Source: an uncultured Paraprevotella sp. (GTDB lineage Bacteria; Bacteroidota; Bacteroidia; Bacteroidales; Bacteroidaceae). From it: 64,000 nt of DNA. The translations under genes were made by a program, and so were the position numbers. The stretch lies in NCBI GenBank assembly GCA_944321345.1, contig CALUKY010000007.1, positions 1 to 64,000 of the forward strand, written 5' to 3'. Below the pieces are notes generated by a model, which did no database searches, was not told where the DNA came from, and was given only the letters and a program-made list of their open reading frames with translations. This document shows, in pieces, positions 42,723-50,600 of the stretch; position 1 is the stretch's first letter; each line of letters begins with the position of its first letter.

Positions 42723-44852
42723 ATGTATAGGAACCCAAATATAATATATTATACGCTCATTGGTTGCGTATGCTATACACTCATTGGCTGTGACACAATA
42801 AATACTCCACTAGAAGAACCTGATGAAATTCATCGCTGTCGCCTCTTATTAAATGGAAAAATTCAGCCATACAACGACACTTGTAAAACACGAACCTCGA
42901 CAGAATCAAATTTGTGGGAGGACAACACATGTATTTATCTATCCTTTCTTGTTGACTCAAAAAGAGTTGATGGCAAAGCCATATATAACAAAATTGAAGA
43001 TGAGTGGACTCTCTATTATAATGGAACAATAAACAATGGAACAAGTTCAATTTGTAAAGCAATTTACTTAAAACATAATTATTCAGATAACTTAGATGAG
43101 ATTTCAATATCACCTCAGACTGCTATCTACAAGGACGATAAAGCAACTTATACAAAGAACTCAGAAGCTATGTTACTCAATGCCTCTTTAATCCCAACAA
43201 CAGGTCGTATCAGGTTTCATGGAGATAAGGAAAAAGAAATACGTTTATCTGGTTTGAACTTTTACGAAAGATACAACATATCTTCTGGGGAGTTACAAGG
43301 AAATAGAAGTTCTGTCGATCTTGTTGTAGAAAATAATGGTTATACACCATATATATATCCTTTTTTTTCTACATCCTCACGCAGAATAGTTCTTGCATAT
43401 GACAATATTTCTTTTAGCACAGAATGTGAACATCCAATATTGGATCAGGGAAAATCTGGATATATGGAGATACCTACAATAGAAAAGCATAATGGATGGG
43501 AAATGACAAAAATAACGTTACCACTTATTTCAAATGTAACTGTTTCATCCATTGGTGTAGGAAAGGCAACATTCTGTGCTAAGCTTTTAGATAACGGAAA
43601 TGGAACAATACATGAATGTGGTTTTTGCTATTCTACTTCTGCAAATCCTACTACTGACGATACAAAAATCAGTTATGGCAAAGGTAATATTGAATTCACA
43701 AAAACAGTCACAGATCTTACTGAAAATACAGAATACCATGTGAGAGCATATGCTATAAACGACATTGGCATAGGATACAGTAATAACATAACATTTAAGA
43801 CTCAAGAGATAACAGTTCCTAGAATATCAAACATAACTATAGGAACAATCAACAATACATATGTTGAGCTTGAAGCTAGCATACCATCACTAGGTAATGG
43901 TACATTAATCGATGCAGGTTTCGTTTATTCGTTAAATCCCAATCCTACTCTTGATGACAAAAAGGTTTCATGTGGCAAAAATATATCTCTTAAATCAAAG
44001 ATTCAAGGCCTCCAACCAGAAACCCAATATTATGTTAAAGCATATGCAACAAACGAGAAAGGTACTACATATAGTAAAGAAACAACATTTATCACGACCA
44101 AAAACATTGTTAATCCATACACGACAATTACCGTAGAAACATCCTATGGCTCGGTTGCATTTGATATGGCAAAGGTTGATGGCGGGACATTCATTATGGG
44201 AGCTCAAAATAGTTTCTTATCGCAATCAAATTATGACAAAGACGCAGATGCCAATGAAAAACCTACGCACAATGTAACTTTATCTTCTTATTATATAGGC
44301 AAGACAGAAGTTACACAACAATTATGGTATGTTGTCATGGGAACATATCCCAATATCAGTAGTACTTACGGTAGAGGAGACGATAATCCTGTCTATAATG
44401 TAACCTATTCACAATGCGAAGAGTTTATAAAGAAATTAAGTACATTAACTGGTAAAAAATTCCGTTTTCCCACTGAAGCAGAATGGGAGTTTGCTGCACG
44501 AGGAGGAATAAATTCAAATGGATATAAATATAGTGGAAGTGCTACAGTTACTTCTGTTGCTTGGTACAATGGTAATACAAATAACAAAACTTATCCAACA
44601 GCACAAAAAGTAGGCAACGAAATTAATATTTACGACATGAGCGGAAACGTATGGGAATGGTGCTCAGATTGGTATGGTAATTATTCCATGTCTTCTCAGA
44701 TTAATCCAACAGGTGCGCTATCAGGTCCTGGACACGTCATCAGAGGAGGTGGATACAACGATGCAGCAACCGAATGCAGAATAAGTGTGAGAAGCTATGC
44801 TGCAGCAAGTAGCTGTTTCACTACATTAGGCTTGAGGTTAGTTATGGAATAA
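42723..44852 (+). CDS. Lipoprotein with fimbrillin-like, FN3-like and C-terminal FGE/C-lectin-type domains
   Basis: The 709-aa product has a lipoprotein-type signal ending YTLIGC. Residues 25-270 look fimbrillin-like (LLNASLIPTTGRIRF). Two FN3-like repeats (272-475) with YHVRAYAIN and YYVKAYATN motifs follow, related to those of the preceding protein. Residues 477-709 form an FGE-sulfatase/C-lectin fold: VDGGTFIMGAQ, ATEVTQQLW-like IGKTEVTQQLW, FPTEAEWEFAARGG, YDMSGNVWEWCSDWYGNY and VIRGGGYND. The paired Cys of true formylglycine enzymes is not evident, so binding is likelier than catalysis. The frame is open from 42558; the ATG 16 bp after the previous stop is chosen. Confidence 0.8.
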   Translation: MYRNPNIIYYTLIGCVCYTLIGCDTINTPLEEPDEIHRCRLLLNGKIQPYNDTCKTRTSTESNLWEDNTCIYLSFLVDSKRVDGKAIYNKIEDEWTLYYNGTINNGTSSICKAIYLKHNYSDNLDEISISPQTAIYKDDKATYTKNSEAMLLNASLIPTTGRIRFHGDKEKEIRLSGLNFYERYNISSGELQGNRSSVDLVVENNGYTPYIYPFFSTSSRRIVLAYDNISFSTECEHPILDQGKSGYMEIPTIEKHNGWEMTKITLPLISNVTVSSIGVGKATFCAKLLDNGNGTIHECGFCYSTSANPTTDDTKISYGKGNIEFTKTVTDLTENTEYHVRAYAINDIGIGYSNNITFKTQEITVPRISNITIGTINNTYVELEASIPSLGNGTLIDAGFVYSLNPNPTLDDKKVSCGKNISLKSKIQGLQPETQYYVKAYATNEKGTTYSKETTFITTKNIVNPYTTITVETSYGSVAFDMAKVDGGTFIMGAQNSFLSQSNYDKDADANEKPTHNVTLSSYYIGKTEVTQQLWYVVMGTYPNISSTYGRGDDNPVYNVTYSQCEEFIKKLSTLTGKKFRFPTEAEWEFAARGGINSNGYKYSGSATVTSVAWYNGNTNNKTYPTAQKVGNEINIYDMSGNVWEWCSDWYGNYSMSSQINPTGALSGPGHVIRGGGYNDAATECRISVRSYAAASSCFTTLGLRLVME

Positions 44853-44883
44853 AAAGAATTTAAAATTAAACAAAACAGAGAAT

Positions 44884-46512
44884 ATGAGAACATTATTATT
44901 AGGAACATTAACATTGATTAGTTTGGATTTTTATGCATTCAGCGGTGCTGGTGCAGGAACAGAAAGGAACCCTTACTTAATTACAAATTGTGATGAATTA
45001 TTTGAAATGAGGAATGAGCTTTCTGCTTACTACAAATTGATGAATGATATTGATATGAGAAACTGGATTGAAGAAAACAGTCCTCAATATGGTTGGTCTC
45101 CAATAGGTACATCTTCTTCCCCTTTTACTGGATCATTTGATGGTAACAACAAGTGTATCCTAAATTTACGTATTTCTCGAGAAACATCTAATGACATCGG
45201 CTTATTTGGTTACGCAGAGTCAGCAACAATATCAAACCTTATCATTATTAATCCTCAAATACAGGGTAATGACAATGTTGCTGCAATATTAGGACAACGT
45301 TATGCCAGTAGTAGATATGACGAATCAGGCCCTGGTTCATTATTAATAAACAACTGTTATGTAATAGGAGGAATAATTCGAGGTAATAATTGTGTCGGTA
45401 GTATTATGGGTTATAATTATTGCAGTGGCCATGCAGGTTCATTAACAATAGAAAAATGCCACAATTCAGCTAATATTACTGGCATATCAAAAATTGGAGG
45501 AATTTGTGGTTCTATGATAGGATATGCAAGCCCTGGTCTTTACATTCGCGACAGTTATTCAATTGGTGATATAACTGGAACATCAATGATTGGCGGTATT
45601 CTTGGACATAGTGAAACAGGCTACTCTTGGATTTCAAAATATGATTGCGGCCGTCCAGATTTAGTATGTGAACGAACTTACGTAAAAGGTAATATAAAGG
45701 GGAATGAGAATACCAATGGAATTGCTGGATTCGCATCAGCACATGCATGGCAACCCGGTTCGTGGGGTAGCCCGAGCATTACAGGTGTATATACAATGTC
45801 ATCAAATGTATGTGCAGCAGATTCTATACGTGGAGATTATAGAATATGTTCATCTGTATCTTCTAAAAACAATTATGCTTTAGCATCAACTATAATGCTT
45901 TTACAAAATGAAGTAGTAGATGAAGTTGAAGATAACGACAACAATGGAACGTCCATGGGAGAACGTATGTTACAAAAAGATGCAACATATGAAGGTTTAG
46001 GATGGGATTTTACCAATGTTTGGTCAGATTTATCATCCTATAACGAATTCCCTGTCTTAAAGAATCAATCGTCTGCTCCTATTGTTTCATCATTTGAAGT
46101 AAAAAGCAAAAGTGTTATAAAAGGAGAAGCATCATATACAAACGGTACTATTTATGTTATTATTAACAATGTATTATACCAATCTCCTATAGAAGATGGA
46201 AAATGGGAAATCGTTTTAGGACAGATGGAAGAAGGTACAAAGGCTGTTGTCTTTGGCGCAGAATATGGAAAAGTTCCTTCCTCTATAGTAAAAGTATTTG
46301 CAAAGGAAACAATAGAAAAACCAACTGTAATTTTGGGTGATGCCAATAATGATGGTTCTATAAATACAGTTGATGTAGTTTCTATTGTCAACTATATTCT
46401 TGGAAAACCGTCTTCTTCATTCAATGCAGAAAATGCAGATATAAACAACGATGGAAGAATCTTAATAGACGATGCTGTTGAAACTATTATTTTTATAATG
46501 AACGAACAATAA
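44884..46512 (+). CDS. Exported beta-helix (GLUG-like) protein with C-terminal dockerin
   Basis: The 542-aa product has a signal peptide, then NPYLITNCDELFEMRNEL and glycine-rich beta-helix rungs to about residue 330 (FTGSFDGNNKCILNLRI; IGLFGYAESATISNL). An Ig-like segment (about 395-470) precedes a C-terminal pair of EF-hand-type loops, DANNDGSINTVD and DINNDGRILIDD. Each keeps Asp/Asn at positions 1, 3, 5 and Asp at 12, with a helix between (VVSIVNYILG), which is the type I dockerin plan. It should bind calcium and a cohesin partner. The next gene, 8 bp downstream, encodes cohesin-like repeats. Confidence 0.82.
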   Translation: MRTLLLGTLTLISLDFYAFSGAGAGTERNPYLITNCDELFEMRNELSAYYKLMNDIDMRNWIEENSPQYGWSPIGTSSSPFTGSFDGNNKCILNLRISRETSNDIGLFGYAESATISNLIIINPQIQGNDNVAAILGQRYASSRYDESGPGSLLINNCYVIGGIIRGNNCVGSIMGYNYCSGHAGSLTIEKCHNSANITGISKIGGICGSMIGYASPGLYIRDSYSIGDITGTSMIGGILGHSETGYSWISKYDCGRPDLVCERTYVKGNIKGNENTNGIAGFASAHAWQPGSWGSPSITGVYTMSSNVCAADSIRGDYRICSSVSSKNNYALASTIMLLQNEVVDEVEDNDNNGTSMGERMLQKDATYEGLGWDFTNVWSDLSSYNEFPVLKNQSSAPIVSSFEVKSKSVIKGEASYTNGTIYVIINNVLYQSPIEDGKWEIVLGQMEEGTKAVVFGAEYGKVPSSIVKVFAKETIEKPTVILGDANNDGSINTVDVVSIVNYILGKPSSSFNAENADINNDGRILIDDAVETIIFIMNEQ

Positions 46513-46520
46513 ATAGAATT

Positions 46521-48215
46521 ATGGAACTTGTTTTAAGAAGAATTTTATATCTTTCGTTATTAGCTATAATTGGCATAAATATCGCCAAAGCAGATAATGC
46601 ATTCTACATCCAAAGCACAAACTTAAATGTAGGTATTCAACAAACAATTAGTATATCGTTAGCAAATACGGATGAAGTAACTAGTTTTCAATTTGATATA
46701 AAAATCCCTGACGGCATTTTTGTAAATAGAGCTATAAATGATGACGAAATAGTGCCAGACATCAGTCTTACTGATCGTAAAATGAATAAACATCTGTTAA
46801 GTTGTACACAACTGAATAATGACACTTACAGAATCATTGTTTTATCTATGAGCAATCAATCTTTCAAAGGTAACGATGGTGCTATTGTCAATATCTCCGT
46901 AACAGCTAGCCCCTCGTTACCCTCTGGTTCATATACGATAGGAATGTCAAACATTCATCTTGTACCAATATTTAATGATCAATTAGGGGATCGAATAGAT
47001 CAACCAAACTATACTAGCTGTGTAGATGTTACTAACCAAACAGAAAGCAGCGACGTAAACGTTGCATTAGCTTTAGCCACAACTACATTAAAAGCAGAAA
47101 ATAAGCAAACACTAAGTATTGCATTAGAAAATAACATTGAAGTTACAGCATTTCAATTTGATATAGTATTACCGAATGGAATCACTATTAACGACTCTAT
47201 TAATGACGATAACGAGAATATACTAAATATTCAGTTAACTTCACGTAAATCTAGCAGTCACAACATTAGTTATAACAAACGTGAAAATGGGAAATACACA
47301 ATAGTCGTATTATCAATGAAAAACCAAGCATTAAATGGAATAGACGGGGATATTGTAACCATGAACATCAATGTACCAAGCACTATGGCTGGTAGTTATG
47401 ATATTGTATTGAATAATATTCATATAGTACCATTAATCAACGGCTCACAAGGTCCTCGTATTGATCTGCCAGATGCCATAACTACTATAACGATAAACAA
47501 TGACGGCAGCGGAGAAACTCCCATTGGTAACAATCAACTTACCATCTCCCCACTTACACTTATATCCGGCGAAACCAATATATTGAATATAGATATGTCA
47601 AATGAGAAAAGTATTTGCTCTTTCCAATTCAATATTAAGTTACCCGAAGGAATTAACATCGTTAAAGAATATAATGAAGAAAATGAATATATAGAATCTA
47701 TAAGTTTGTCATCTCGAAAGAAAAGTAGCCATGAGCTAACATTTAAACAAACAGCAAATAATGAATATTTTTTAATGGCTTATTCACTTAGTAATGCAAC
47801 TTTTAGAGATAACAGTGGTTGTATAGTAAGTATAAAAATTAAAGTTAATGACGATCTACCTGAAGGTAATTACAATGTAATTCTTAGAAATGCCATTATG
47901 GTTACTCCTGACGAAGAAAAGATAGAGCCAGAAGATTACAACGGACAAATTAAAATATCATCATGTAACGATACAAGGAAAATAAATAATACACTTGGAA
48001 TAATCAAGGCGACAAAACGAGGTAACAGAGTTATAATAGAAGGAGTACAAAAAAACGATAAACTATCAGTAATTGGAATAGACGGAAAAGTCCATTACTC
48101 TACAATTTGTAAAAACAATACATTGGTTATACCGGCACATCATTTACATAAAGGAATTAATATCATTAATATTTTGCACGGCAACAAACAAATCACAAAA
48201 AAAGTCAGCTATTAG
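46521..48215 (+). CDS. Exported protein with three cohesin-like repeats and a T9SS-like tail
   Basis: The 564-aa product has a signal peptide (ILYLSLLAIIGINIAKA). Three repeats of about 140 residues follow (24-165, 183-325, 337-475). Each has a xSFQFDIxLPxGI strand, a LTxRKxxxH turn, a xYxIxVLSMSNQxFxGxxG block and a GSYxIxxxNIxxV end. The pattern fits cohesin-like beta-sandwiches. Residues 490-564 resemble a type IX secretion or Por-type tail (VSVIGIDGKVHYSTI-like, ending HGNKQITKKVSY). With the dockerin-bearing neighbour it may form a surface assembly. The cohesin call is by fold pattern only. Confidence 0.72.
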   Translation: MELVLRRILYLSLLAIIGINIAKADNAFYIQSTNLNVGIQQTISISLANTDEVTSFQFDIKIPDGIFVNRAINDDEIVPDISLTDRKMNKHLLSCTQLNNDTYRIIVLSMSNQSFKGNDGAIVNISVTASPSLPSGSYTIGMSNIHLVPIFNDQLGDRIDQPNYTSCVDVTNQTESSDVNVALALATTTLKAENKQTLSIALENNIEVTAFQFDIVLPNGITINDSINDDNENILNIQLTSRKSSSHNISYNKRENGKYTIVVLSMKNQALNGIDGDIVTMNINVPSTMAGSYDIVLNNIHIVPLINGSQGPRIDLPDAITTITINNDGSGETPIGNNQLTISPLTLISGETNILNIDMSNEKSICSFQFNIKLPEGINIVKEYNEENEYIESISLSSRKKSSHELTFKQTANNEYFLMAYSLSNATFRDNSGCIVSIKIKVNDDLPEGNYNVILRNAIMVTPDEEKIEPEDYNGQIKISSCNDTRKINNTLGIIKATKRGNRVIIEGVQKNDKLSVIGIDGKVHYSTICKNNTLVIPAHHLHKGINIINILHGNKQITKKVSY

Positions 48216-48242
48216 AATAATACCACTATAAGTATTAAAAGA

Positions 48243-48288
48243 AAACAGAATTCAGATATAAGAAGAAGTTTATAACTGAATTCTGTTT
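48243..48288 (+). terminator. Terminator 1 after the island operon
   Basis: AAACAGAATTCAG (48243-48255) pairs with CTGAATTCTGTTT (48276-48288) 28 bp past the cohesin-like gene. Confidence 0.75.
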
Positions 48289-48307
48289 CCCTCTAAAAAT
48301 ATAAATT

Positions 48308-48354
48308 AAACTGTGTCAGCAATAAAATATTAACTTTGCTAACACAGTTTTTTT
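48308..48354 (+). terminator. Terminator 2 after the island operon
   Basis: AAACTGTGTCAGCA pairs imperfectly with TTGCTAACACAGTTT (ending about 48350), followed by a T-run. Together with the first hairpin it gives a strong stop before the transposase remnant. Confidence 0.8.
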
Positions 48355-48384
48355 ATTAAAGAAAACCCTGTTTTTTTAGAGTAT

Positions 48385-48590
48385 TAAGAAGAAAGCTATC
48401 GAACAACTTAAAAACCAGCAAACCTTTGTTTGATAAAGATAGTACTTTTGCTCCTTTATCGGAAAAATTCTAAATGCATCATTGGAAGATGAGATGAACA
48501 CGCATTTTACAGATAAAGAATACCAATCGGATAATCACCGTAATGATAATATGTAGACCAGCCTCAAACGCGTTCAGTGAAACACCACCG
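48385..48590 (+). pseudogene. Decayed IS256-family transposase, N-terminal remnant
   Basis: Reading across two frameshifts gives KKKAIEQLKNQQ, then LFDKDSTFAPLSEK, then ILNASLEDEMNTHFTDKEYQ and NHRNDNM before a TAG. This matches the N-terminal part of IS256/mutator-type transposases, which typically read AIEQLxxGKxLxGKDGAFAPLLKxxLEAALExEMxxHL. The catalytic DDE part is missing and no clear terminal inverted repeats are visible. The fragment lies between the island terminators and the RluA-type gene, at the right border of the AT-rich island. Confidence 0.75.
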
Positions 48591-48651
48591 AACCTTTTAT
48601 AATTATCAAGAATACAACATATATTCTTAATCTATCGAAAATTTAAATAGG

Positions 48652-50283
48652 TTAAAAAGGAACGGGCACCTTGAGCGTGAGGCGTTGCCCGGTAACAGGA
48701 TGCACGAATTGCACCTGCTCGGCATGAAGATACAGGCGGTCAGACGGACGGCCATAAAGTTGGTCTCCGTGAATGGGGCATCCCAATCCTTCGGGATGAG
48801 CCGCATGCACCCGAAGCTGGTGGGTGCGACCGGTCTGTGGGAAAAAGGCGATACGGGTTGTCTCCCCGTCACGGCTCAGCACCCGATAACGGGTCACAGC
48901 CGGTTTGCCATAAACCGGATCGACCATCTGCATGGGCCGGTGTTCCAGATCCGGACGCAACGGCAAACGGATCATGCCTTCGTCCTGACGGACCACACCG
49001 TCAAGCACAGCGATATAAGTCTTTCTGATCTGATGACGCTCGAACATCTGTTGCAGAGCCGCATGCGCCTCTTTTGTCTTTCCGATAAGCAACAGACCGG
49101 AAGTGTGCATGTCCAGACGGTGAACCAGCAAAGGGCTGTCACTGTCGGGATAACGGCTCTGTGCCCAGCTCCATACAGAAGGAACCTCTTCATCCTTACC
49201 GGGCGCAGAATACATACCTGCCGGTTTCGACACCGCAACAACATATTCATCCTCATAAATGACTTCCACCTCCCGATGACCGCACGCCTCGCGAACCACG
49301 GGATCGGGCTCTACCTCCAACCCTTGAAGCATAAAGCCCAAAATGGGTTTGCATTTGCTGCTACATGAGGGATAAAAGCGGCCGTCTTCACGAAACACTC
49401 CGCGCGGCGACTCTCCCCACCAGAATTCTCCCATGGCCAGCGGTTGCAAACCGTTCAGATAAGCATATTGCAAAAGTTTGGGAGCGGCGCACTCCCCTGC
49501 TCCGGCCGGTGGTTCCCCACGTCCGGCATCACAGAATATCTGTTGCAGACTCTGTTCCTCGCCCAAAGCATTACGGAATGTGAACTTCCGGAAAATCTGC
49601 TGCTGAAGCTGTTCGGAAAGGTTCTTTCTCTTCTGTTTCAGTGCCGCAATGGCCGCGTCCTGTTCTTCTACAAGCGCACGGCACCCGGCAATACGCTCTG
49701 CCCAGGCTTTTTCCCGGCGTTTGAGTTCCGCTTTCTGGAACTGGCTTTCCCGATTCAGCCGCTCCACCTCATCGGGAGTGGCCGTACGGCGCATCTGCTC
49801 GCGTTGCAGCCGGGCCTGACGGAACTCTTCCTTCATGCGCAGCAACTCTTCTTCAGCTTCGGCAATAACTGCCGACAACTGCTTATGTGCCGAAAGATAT
49901 TCTTCACGGTTTTTCAGCATGGTCACCTGCCGGTTCATTTCCGTAAGCCGTGCTTCACCTTGCTTGAAGAAGCCTTGGGGATCGAGAAAATCAAACACTG
50001 GAGGTACAAAGTATGGCTGACGGTTGGAGCCTCCCAACAATCCCGAGAAAGCAGCCAGAAATCCGACTTCATTCATCTGATTGCGCACGAGCAGTACACC
50101 AAACATTTTTCCACGCTGCAATTCTTCGTGCCACGCCACGCAGGATTGCAGATAACGGCGCACGTCAGCAGCCGCCTGCCTGATGAGGGGATGCGGCGTA
50201 TACTGAAAAGGATAGGTAAACAGTCGGGGCAGCTCTTCGGCCAAAGGCTGTGGACTAATCGGATGGAAACAGGAATCGCACAT
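48652..50283 (-). CDS. RluA-family pseudouridine synthase with long N-terminal extension
   Basis: The 543-aa product has a C-terminal RluA-type catalytic domain, about residues 335-543, with the catalytic Asp in LLVHRLDMHTSGLLLIG, AVSKPAGMYSAP upstream and the FPQTGRTHQLRVHAA block. The first 330 residues include a globular part with CDSCFHP and a long coiled coil (about 115-225, Glu/Arg/Gln-rich). Short members of the family have 220-330 residues. The extended form is known from Bacteroidales and should modify rRNA or tRNA; the target site is not readable. Confidence 0.92.
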   Translation of the reverse strand: MCDSCFHPISPQPLAEELPRLFTYPFQYTPHPLIRQAAADVRRYLQSCVAWHEELQRGKMFGVLLVRNQMNEVGFLAAFSGLLGGSNRQPYFVPPVFDFLDPQGFFKQGEARLTEMNRQVTMLKNREEYLSAHKQLSAVIAEAEEELLRMKEEFRQARLQREQMRRTATPDEVERLNRESQFQKAELKRREKAWAERIAGCRALVEEQDAAIAALKQKRKNLSEQLQQQIFRKFTFRNALGEEQSLQQIFCDAGRGEPPAGAGECAAPKLLQYAYLNGLQPLAMGEFWWGESPRGVFREDGRFYPSCSSKCKPILGFMLQGLEVEPDPVVREACGHREVEVIYEDEYVVAVSKPAGMYSAPGKDEEVPSVWSWAQSRYPDSDSPLLVHRLDMHTSGLLLIGKTKEAHAALQQMFERHQIRKTYIAVLDGVVRQDEGMIRLPLRPDLEHRPMQMVDPVYGKPAVTRYRVLSRDGETTRIAFFPQTGRTHQLRVHAAHPEGLGCPIHGDQLYGRPSDRLYLHAEQVQFVHPVTGQRLTLKVPVPF

Positions 50284-50600
50284 AAATATGTTCGTTGACG
50301 GTTAGAGATGGTAAAAATATCAAACACGAAGCACCGGAATCAGAACAGAAACAGAAAGGAATGCAACATACTGACTATCAGCATATTGAAAAAGCAGAAA
50401 AAACATCGGGAAGTTTTTTCAAAAACAACAGGGAGTTTTTCAGAAATTTTCCTGTTGTTTTTCAGGAACCTTCGGGAACATTTCTTCCGGCCTTCAAAAA
50501 CCTCTTTTCCGTGTGATCTTTCCAGTAATGATTCTTAACAAAACGGAGCTGTACCCAAACTCCGGCACAGCTCCGTTTCGAATATCTTATCCGATAAGAA
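50284..50600. other. Gene-free spacer with an inverted repeat and a terminator
   Basis: The 317-bp spacer lies between the RluA-type gene and fhs. It holds a 12-bp inverted repeat, AAAAACAACAGG (50421-50432) and CCTGTTGTTTTT (50451-50462), embedded in repeated GGGAAGTTTTT/GGGAGTTTTT units, and the fhs terminator at 50541-50578. The short open frames here lack start context and composition of genes. Confidence 0.6.
50541..50578 (-). terminator. Terminator of fhs
   Basis: AAACGGAGCTGT (50541-50552) pairs with ACAGCTCCGTTT (50567-50578). On the minus strand it is followed by a TTTTGTT tail. It lies 23 bp past the fhs stop. Confidence 0.88.

Noticed and set aside
42723..44852. Active formylglycine-generating enzyme
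   Set aside because: The conserved Cys pair of true sulfatase-activating enzymes is not apparent, and the domain is attached to a surface lipoprotein.
34137..48650. tRNA-Cys 3' end as an attachment site for the island
   Set aside because: I saw no copy of the tRNA 3' end at the right border and no integrase gene, so site-specific integration is not supported.
42723..48650. Complete diversity-generating retroelement
   Set aside because: No reverse transcriptase frame, accessory gene or template repeat is found in the window.
50295..50538. Short plus-strand open frames upstream of fhs
   Set aside because: They consist of low-complexity Lys/Phe-rich translation of an inverted-repeat region.
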